The translations under genes were made by a program, and so were the position numbers. Under the pieces are notes generated by a model. The model ran no database searches, had not been told where the DNA came from, and worked only from the letters and a program-made list of their open reading frames with translations. DNA of 64,000 nt, taken from Apricaphanius iberus. Taxonomy: Eukaryota; Chordata; Actinopteri; Cyprinodontiformes; Aphaniidae. Shown here piece after piece: positions 47,801 through 56,800 of this stretch (position 1 is its first letter; each line of letters begins with the position of its first letter). The stretch spans positions 310,001 to 374,000 of the forward strand of contig JAPXFQ010001502.1 in assembly GCA_028564705.1 (NCBI GenBank), given 5' to 3'.

Positions 47801-50800
47801 ATTCACCTCTTTGATGTTTTCCCATAAAACCGATTAGCTTCTTTAGCTTTGCGTGCATTAAATATTTAGAAACTTATCCATTAGGATTTTATTACAAGCA
47901 CCACTAAAATATTCTAATGACTGATATTAAAACTACCTTATGGACTTTTCTGCATGCATTTAACCCTCTTAGCTCTTATTGCAACATTTTATTGGCACAG
48001 AAGGGATTTTATTTCTTTTATAAGATTGCAGTCATAAACGGTTTTTATTTTGAAGGCTGCAAACACAGCTTTTATTATCCTTAAGTAGATGTTGCATCAG
48101 CATTGACACAATAAGGGTGTGTTCGTCTCTGAGTGAGTCAATGAAACTTTTTTTTTTTTGGTGCTGCGTTCACGACAACAAAACGTCGTTCAGCCAGAGC
48201 AGCGCCCTGACGAGCTTTCTGCTGCCTCTGCTTTCCTTCAGCTCGGCGCTCTGATCGCCACGGCCAACCTGCTTATCTTCGACTTCAAAAAACTGCTGTC
48301 TCTGTTTAAAAATAGCTCTGCCGGTCGGTGTGTGATAAGTTCAAATCCTTCCACCAATATGAGCTGTGCGGAGAGGATCAGAGCATATTCAGAGTGTGTT
48401 TAACAGCTGAACTTTAGCTGACTGCTGCAGTTCTGCAGCTCTAAGCTGCAAACTGTAAATAAGACCCACGACGTTCCGCCGCTTCTGTTGAGACGTAATT
48501 CTCTAATGTGCTCTAATTTGATTTCTTGTTCAACTTGGCACGCATTGTCCGATTCTACTTCACCTAATAGAAATCAGAAGCTCCTTTTATTGCCATCATC
48601 TTTCTAAATTAAGCATAAAAGACGACAGAAGCAGTGAAATAAGCATAATTGGGCCGGAATCATTCATCTGGAGGACAAAACAATGACAGCAAGCTTTTAT
48701 TTTACAAGATGAATGTTTGCAGAATAAAATATATCAGGCGGTTATTGAATACTTTTTCCAAAATGCATTTGAAGATATATTTTTTTTATTGCAAGAAATG
48801 CATCAATAATAACACCCCCCCAAAAAAATACAAATTTAATCAAACTAATTGAGTCATTTCTTTGTATTTGAATTAATTGCTGCTTGATTCTACAGCTGTT
48901 TACTCAACTAGATTAGATGCTTTATTGTTTCATAGATTTGGATTGGAGAAAATAATTACTCAAAAAACACTAGAGGTGAAATACTAATGAGTTCATGTCC
49001 AGAATAAACTCTGTAGATGAGCTGAGAATCAAGGTGTGGATATTAGGAGGCGCTGCTGATCCAACACACCAAGTTAGGCCAATATTTAAGACACGAGAAC
49101 CTGCTGCTTGTTATCTTCCATTTATATGTACCTGCCGAGTATGCTCCGTCCAGAGAGCCTTGCAGGATGCTCCACCGACCGTATTTTGTGAAGTTTGTAA
49201 GTCGCATTTGTAATTTCATTTGAACTACAAAACCGCTACCCGACGACCCAAACTTAGGTAGTGCGGTTACGGCCGACAGAGGGCCTCAAAGTGAATGCGG
49301 AAGACCCATTTCACCCTGAACCACTGAAACGAGTTCGGAAACATTATTTTAAGGTAAAAAAAAACAAAAACTCTTTGGTGTTGCTTTAATCAGACACAAC
49401 TTTGGTGGCCACAATTAAATGAACTTGATCGGCAACGATATTTACATTCTACTTGCTTCTTTATCGCACAACGCTTCAACCAATAGTCTGCCAACCACCA
49501 GGGGGCAAACGCATGGCTAAGGCTTCATTAAGCTGCCCAAATACAAATCGTGCAAACGCCGCTCAGCAGATCCAATGTCCTAGGTCTCTTCTGTATAAGC
49601 AATAAGATATCTAGTTTGTACTTTTAAATATAAAAGTATTGGAGTTTCGTTAAGTTTTTTTTGCATTATTTATTGTCTATTCTAATCTAAAGTTTCACTT
49701 TTCACTAAAACATGTTGCAACAATGTTTGTTGCAATAAAAGAATTGATATTTCACCTTACTGGTTGAAGGATCATGATGAATAATTGTGATTACAATATT
49801 GATCAATATAACCGTGATTATTATTTTGCTCATAATTGTGCAGCCCTACCAGTGACAGAACAATCAGACATGGATAGAGAGGGCTTGTTCTAGGTATCAG
49901 AGCCGCATGATCAAATTATTCAAAAAGCAAGTCCCACTGTTGTTTGCAGGACTAATAAAAACCCAGAATAAGCTGCCATAGCTGCCCCCAAATAATGAAA
50001 TACCAGGCTACAACCTTAAAGCTATGATCCGTAGCATGAGATCATCAACGAGACAAAATTAAGCCTCGGCTTCAGCCTGTTACTTTTATTTTTTAGGTAC
50101 AATGTTCGATAAGTTTTTGCTTTGAATATCCCTAAATATTTCAGATTGTAACTGAAATAAACTGATTAATTCATTGAGGCTGGGTCGATTCTTAAAACAC
50201 CACCACGACTTATCACGCTTTAAAATGTGGAGTCAGAACCTCCACAAAAACAATTTTCCTTCAATTCCTCTTAAAAAAATTTGTAACCCTTTAGAGTTCC
50301 GGTGAAGGTTAAGAAACAAAGATGCCCCTTAAAGAAAAGAAAAAAACAAACAAAAAAAAAGAGCACAGAAATATAAATATTAAAGATGCAGAGGACTGAG
50401 ATCAAAATCAATCTTGTGCATTAATAAGAGTTCTTGGATAATTCTGGTTTTGTCATTTTCCGTTACCCAGATGGAAATAAGAAGAAACAACCCACTATAT
50501 TTAGCTGACATTTTTGTACAGGAGATGGGTTAAAACTGATCTGTTGGTTTCCATTGATCGTATTTAGAAAGATCAAAGCTCCTGACCGACAGAAATCGAT
50601 GAGAGTAAAGGGAACATCAGTCTGAAGCTGTGAACAGGTACAACCAGCTGACAGATTTATCTCACATCAAGGCCTCCATCTGTTAATAATTCATCCCAGT
50701 AGATGTTCATCTAAAGAGATTAACTATTTTTAGGAACGCATCAGATCAACATATTTTGCAGTCTTTATTTTGAATTAACTACTGATGGGAGATTTTTCCA

Positions 50801-53800
50801 GCGTTTCCATCCGTGAGATAGGAAGAGGAAGCATCCTACCTGCTTTCCGTCCAGCGTGTAGAGCCTCTTCACCGCTCCAGAGTCCAGCTTGATGGCCTCC
50901 GTGATGTCCGCCAGCACCTGTTCGAAGGAATGGGCCGTCTTCTTGTTGAGCAGGATCCTCACGGCCTTGCGGGGCTTCACGCCGCTCCGGATCACCGTCA
51001 CCAGCTTGGGTTTGATGAAGTCCTTGCTCTCTCTGCTCTCCCTGCCCTCCCGACCCTCGGGCCGCTCCCTCGGGACGCTGCCGGCACTCGTCGAAACCCC
51101 GGCCGGGGCAGTGGAGGTCCGGCCGGAGGTGGGCGCGGCGGCTCCGGAGCCAGCGCCGGGCTTCCAGCTGGGGACGGAGATCTTGGTGTAGTCCACCTTC
51201 CGGTACGGCTCGTTTGAGGCGCAGACGTAGCACTCGCCTGGACGGAGAGAGAAAACGAGACCAAAGGGATTGTGGACGATGACTAAAGGTTGGAATAAAA
51301 GTCAGAGAGACTTAGAAGGACAAAGTGAAGGTGACAGCAGATGTCATATCAACTCTTCTTCTCTCTGAACAACCCATCAGTCATCAAGTCACGTTCTAGA
51401 TTCAAAAAGGAAGAAAGAAACCACCAAGGTCCCATAGTGTAATGTCTTACCAAAGAGTTTATTAATCTAACTGGGGAATCGTTATGATATATTAACCCCA
51501 GTTTGATTGTCTAGCTTCACATTAGCTCTTGTTCTATCATCAGTTTCTTATAGAAATCCTCCTAGAAAACAACGTGTTGCCTTTGTTTTCACAGCCACAG
51601 CCGTTTTAGGATCTCCCCGCTGAAGCCGAGCCTCTTGGCAGATTAATATTAGGGTGCATGTAACAGCCTGAATGCAGTAATTATATGCAGCAACATGAAC
51701 TTTGTTTGGTTGGCGGAATAGCGATAACATTACCCACTGCACAATGAGCAAGTGGCAAAGAGGGTGGCCTTTAATGATGCAAAGAAATGATCAGTGAACT
51801 GAGTCTTGCTCCAAGTGGCTGTTAGATGGATGATTAGTCCTTTTACTCGAGGTTCAGGGATCTGCAACCTGTGGCTCTTTAAGCCCTCCACAGAGAGTAT
51901 TCATAACTTTATCCTAAGACCTGAGAAATTTATGCAACAATTAAAAAGGTAATGAAGAAAGGTTCATGCATTTTTTCGTTTTTTATCCAATATTTACATG
52001 GAATTTTCCAGATAGCAAGGCACTATAACCAGCAGTGGATGTAATAAGGCCATTTAAAAGAGGCAACACAAAATTTTTATCAGTAACGGTAAAAATAAAA
52101 ACTTAGTAATGACATTTTCAGTAAGAGTATCCACATTTTAAGTATCGGTTCATGCTATCGGTTAACTTTAACTGTATCGGTGCATGCCTAGTGCATATTA
52201 AGGTTAGAAAAGCTAAGAACTGCAGTCCGTCAAGTGTTAAAAAGTGCCTCTTTTTAACAATTTAAAGGCACACAGAAGGACTCAGAAGGCTGTGATCTAC
52301 TTAGAGGAAGTTCTGGTTTCACAAATAACCAGGATGGGTAGGTGTGGAAGTAGAAAGCTGTCCTCATTAATCCCCCTGAGACCCTCTTATCACTTTGAGT
52401 CAAAATGGGGTCTCACGAAATAGGTCTGCTGTGTCTCCACTGGAACCAAACTGTACGGTAAGACGGCAAGAACAGAACATGGAGAAATGAAACACCTGGA
52501 CGAGATGTCAGCAGCCTGCGGCTCTTGGGCCACATGTGGCCCTTCATAGTGGCTCTCAATGACTTTGGCCAAAAATGATAAGAGAATGCAGCTTTTTAGA
52601 TATACAGCGAATGGTTTAGTATTGTTTTTTTTTAACATGGAACATAACTCCAGATTATTGCAGTTTACAAATCTTAAATATGGGAAAGCAGTGCTGTGTT
52701 ATACACTATTGACTTGAGTTTAAAAAGTAGCCAATCTAGAAGTGGCATTCAGTTTTCTTCCTGCTCATTGGCTATGGCCCTAATGCTGCATTCAGACCGC
52801 CCCATGCGTCAGCGTCAGTTGCAGCAAGATTACATGTAAAGTCTATGGTGGAGTACGTCAGAGGTCCGTCAAGGGCTCTGCGTTGCATTGAGTAGGTTGG
52901 CAACATCAACGACGCTTGCGTTTCATACAGCAACGTACCAACGCATGCGTTACAGAGGTTCAGCAAAATGAGTTAACACAGTGGGGCAACCAATCAGAGC
53001 GTCTCACTGTAGTGATGTCACTTTACACATATCTTGATGAAGCGCGGGCCCAGTGAAAGCATTTTCAACAAACGCAGATTTAAAAAATCATAAATAACAC
53101 TTACCGAAGTCAGATGGACAGGCGCTCCTTAAGAGGAACAGAAAACCTGTAGTTAGTGTCCTGGTAGGAGATTTAAGCTCTGATGCGGCCGAGGAGGTTG
53201 TAAAATTGGGCGCGGGAGAGACAGAAGTAGCGCTGTAAGCGAAACTCATCCATACTTAGCTCCTAGAGCAAATAGTTAAACTCCCCGAACTCAGAACGCA
53301 TCTGAATAATGGACGCTGATGCACCCGATATCAACGTTGTCTGGCTTTATCTAGTTAATAAAGCAAAGTCACTCCCTCGTTACGATGCACCATAGTTCAG
53401 AACGTGCGGCAACAGAGGAAGCCCCACCCATGCGTTGTTTTTTCCTCAGAAGCAGGCTGTGAAGCCAAAAGGTACATACGTCAAACTTCATCCGTTGAAT
53501 GCGTTGCCTGACGCAGACCAAATGTGCTGTGTGAATGCAGAGTGCAAATACCGAAGACTGTAAATGTTAGCTTCTGCTAAGTAGCGCTGAGAAGGGTTCC
53601 ACTGTAAGTATGAATGTTTATTAAAGTATATTTGATGTATAAACGGATAAAATAGGCAGTTATGATTGTTTATTTAGAGGTGATCTAAAGTATTTGTAGA
53701 TTTTCACAATTCACAGGCTGTTGTGCTTCCAAATCACCATGAATACCAAGGGTCCTTTAACGTTGCTCTGCAAGATGGATTCTCGCGAGATTTGGAGTTT

Positions 53801-56800
53801 TTCAAACTCAGGAGAATCCATCTTGGACCGTTCCAATCTAAACCGTCCGACCTCCAACCAATATTTCACCGACCAGTCAGCATTGTGCTTTGGGGCGGGA
53901 GTTCAGTCGTGACGATGGTATCAACTTCCCAGCTAAGAGAAACAAACATGGCTGCACCGGTGGACGTTCGCGTAGAAGCGCTATTGAATCGGTTGTAGAG
54001 GAACTGGGTACTATTTCTTTGTCAAAAACGTGAGTAAAGGGAAGCACTTTGTGAAAAGTGAAACAAATATGGCCACAAAGGTTGACGCTCGCGTAGAAGC
54101 CAGTGCCAATCAGCTCAAAGTATTCTACCAGATGCTCCTCCCTCTTTCAGACGGTTTCTGCTGCAAAGATTCCAGATCGAAATGTGTCGGCTCGACACGG
54201 AGCAGAGCTACACATACAGCAGATCTGGCTGAAGCCAGGTTAGGGGTCCTTTGGGTAACTAGTAAGAATAAAAGGTAATTTAATAAGATTTTCAACTTTT
54301 AATAAAAAATCTGCATTATGTTCATGCAACTTTTATTCACAATCGTTTTTTATTAGGCTTAAAACTGTTTTGTCTTCATTTTCAAAATCCATTCATGAAA
54401 TGAAAGTAATTCGTTTCCTCTTTTTTTACAACATTTTCTTTTTATGTTTTTATTTATTCTAAACCCTAAAATTAGAAATAAATTCCAGTTCTTCGGTTAA
54501 ACCATTCATCAATCTTTCGACAGTGTGTATGTATGTAAAAAATATTTGTTTTTTTTAAAAGGTTATGCAGCTTTTAAACAGCTATAAACCCGTTTTATTT
54601 AGCTGGATTGAGTAGAAATAACGGCTCTTATGGAGTTTAAAAGCAAAACAAGCAAATTATATAGCTACCCTAAAGGGAAGTTTAACATAACAGAGGATAA
54701 CCTGGGAATCTAGGAAACTATCTAAAAATAAAGATGAGCTCAGCCAATTCTAACAGAACTACAATCAGACTATGACAGATTTGTCCTCCTCTTTATCTCC
54801 GTCTCCCTCCTTGAAGTCTCTCGCTCACATATTTCTGCCTCCAGACATCAGAAACACACCTTTTCTTCCTTGTATCGTCCTCTTCGTTCCTCCCTCTCCA
54901 GCTATTGTTCAGTGACCTTGTCTCTTCTCGGGCTGCCTTTCACTTTGTGATTCAAACGAGCTGGACGGGCCTGCTCGGGGTCATTATACAAATACCTCAG
55001 TGACTAAACACCAAAACACTCTCTGTGTCGATTCAGCCGGGACACCAGACATCAGCGCAGGCTGAGTTTGATCCTTGACTAGATGGAAACCCAAACATTT
55101 ATTTTTTTCTGCCATATTCATGTTTGCTTCTTTAAAAAATCCCTTTTACAGTTTTCATTGCATTGAGTTCACATTTCAGACAAGAAAACAGGCTGATGTG
55201 GACAGCAGTCAATCACTGCCTTCGTGTTTTTCCAGAGACAAGTTGTAAATGACAAGTTTCCCACTTCGGACGCTCAGATTAAATCCGTCACGGTCCATCC
55301 GGTGTGTTAAGTGCTCCAGACTGACGCATCTGTCTTTTAGAGCGTCTCCGGCTGCATGGCTTCCTGCCTCTAATGTTCATTAGCGGACCTTACAACCAGT
55401 CCGACATCAATATTGATGATAACTGCTAATACTCAGCTACTGCTCAGTTCTGCTCCAGATCACTTTAGGCAAGAGAAAACTACCTAATGGACTGGATGTT
55501 AGAGACACTAATAAATTAACCAGAAACATAATTTAATGTCTTAAATCTGGATGTGGACTTCAGTTATCATATTTACAGATTAATCATCGGGTTCATGATT
55601 TAGTTTTGAGAGAAAGGCTCCCAATTCTACCAAAAAATTAAATGTACTGTTGATATTTTAGGACCCAGCTGGAGCCCAGGAATAGTTTGACTGAGTAGGG
55701 GTAGAAATATTCAGTGAGCAGTGTTGTGAGAACGCCGGACCTCCCTCGAGAGTTCCTATATCGATTAGGAAATACTTCTTCCCCTCTTGATGTACACAGA
55801 AATTAATAATGTAAGAGTGTTTGCATAACGGATCCAGGTGAAGAGGAGAATGACAGGGCAAAGGTTTTAAGATGAAGAGATCGGATAACAATCCACTGTG
55901 CGGACAGTTAAGCTAATGATAACTTGAGAAATGTGGCAGCAAAGGAAATTATGTTTGACATGTTTCAGCATTAATTACCTACAGATGGAAATATTTTGGA
56001 ATATTGCATTAAATATTAGTCCAAAATATTAGATTTTTAGTACAGGAGATTTCACTTGATCAACTGAGCATATCTTTCTAGGCCGAACATAAATTTTTTC
56101 TTACCTCTTAATTTTAAATTTCAGCTGATTTAGATTATCTTTCTATGTATAATAATATCCGGCAGTGCAAAAAAATTTTTCTCCAAATTTTCTTTGGAAA
56201 CTAATTTTAGTTTTTTAAAGATGAAATGAGAAATGTTTAAATTTTAATTTGGAATCAGACAATTTTCCAATTCACCAGCCAGTTAGTAACTCAAACACTC
56301 AACCTTTTTCTGATCAGTAACGCAAAGTAACTATCTTAAACAAAGGGTTATGGTGCATTCACACCGCTCAGTTGGTCTGCGTCAGGAAACGCATAATACG
56401 GATTAACTTTGACGTATGTACTTTTTGGCTTCCAAAGCCATGAGGAAAAAACAACGCGTGGGCGGGGCTTCCTCTGTTGCCGTACGTTCTGAACCATGGC
56501 GGATCGTAACGAGAGAGTGGCTTGGCTTTATTTGCTAGATAAAGCTAGACAGCGCTGACATCGGGGTCATCAGCGCCCATTCGTATCGGAGCTCAAATCT
56601 CCTACCAGGACACCTAATACAGGTTCTCTTTTCTGATTTTTTAAATCTGCGTTTGTTGAAAATGTTTTCACTGGACCCGCGCTTCATTCAAGATACGTGT
56701 ACAGTGGCATAACTACAGTGAGACGCTCTGATTGGTTGTTGTTAAAAGTTCAGCTAGCTGAACTTCTGCAATGCTTGCGTTGCTGAGTTGCCGTATGTAA

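Noticed and set aside
53721..54278. Possible small protein gene with the repeated ETNMA...RVEA phrase
   Set aside because: The phrase recurs because the DNA is partly duplicated. Frames are short with no known domain, so it is listed as a repeat.
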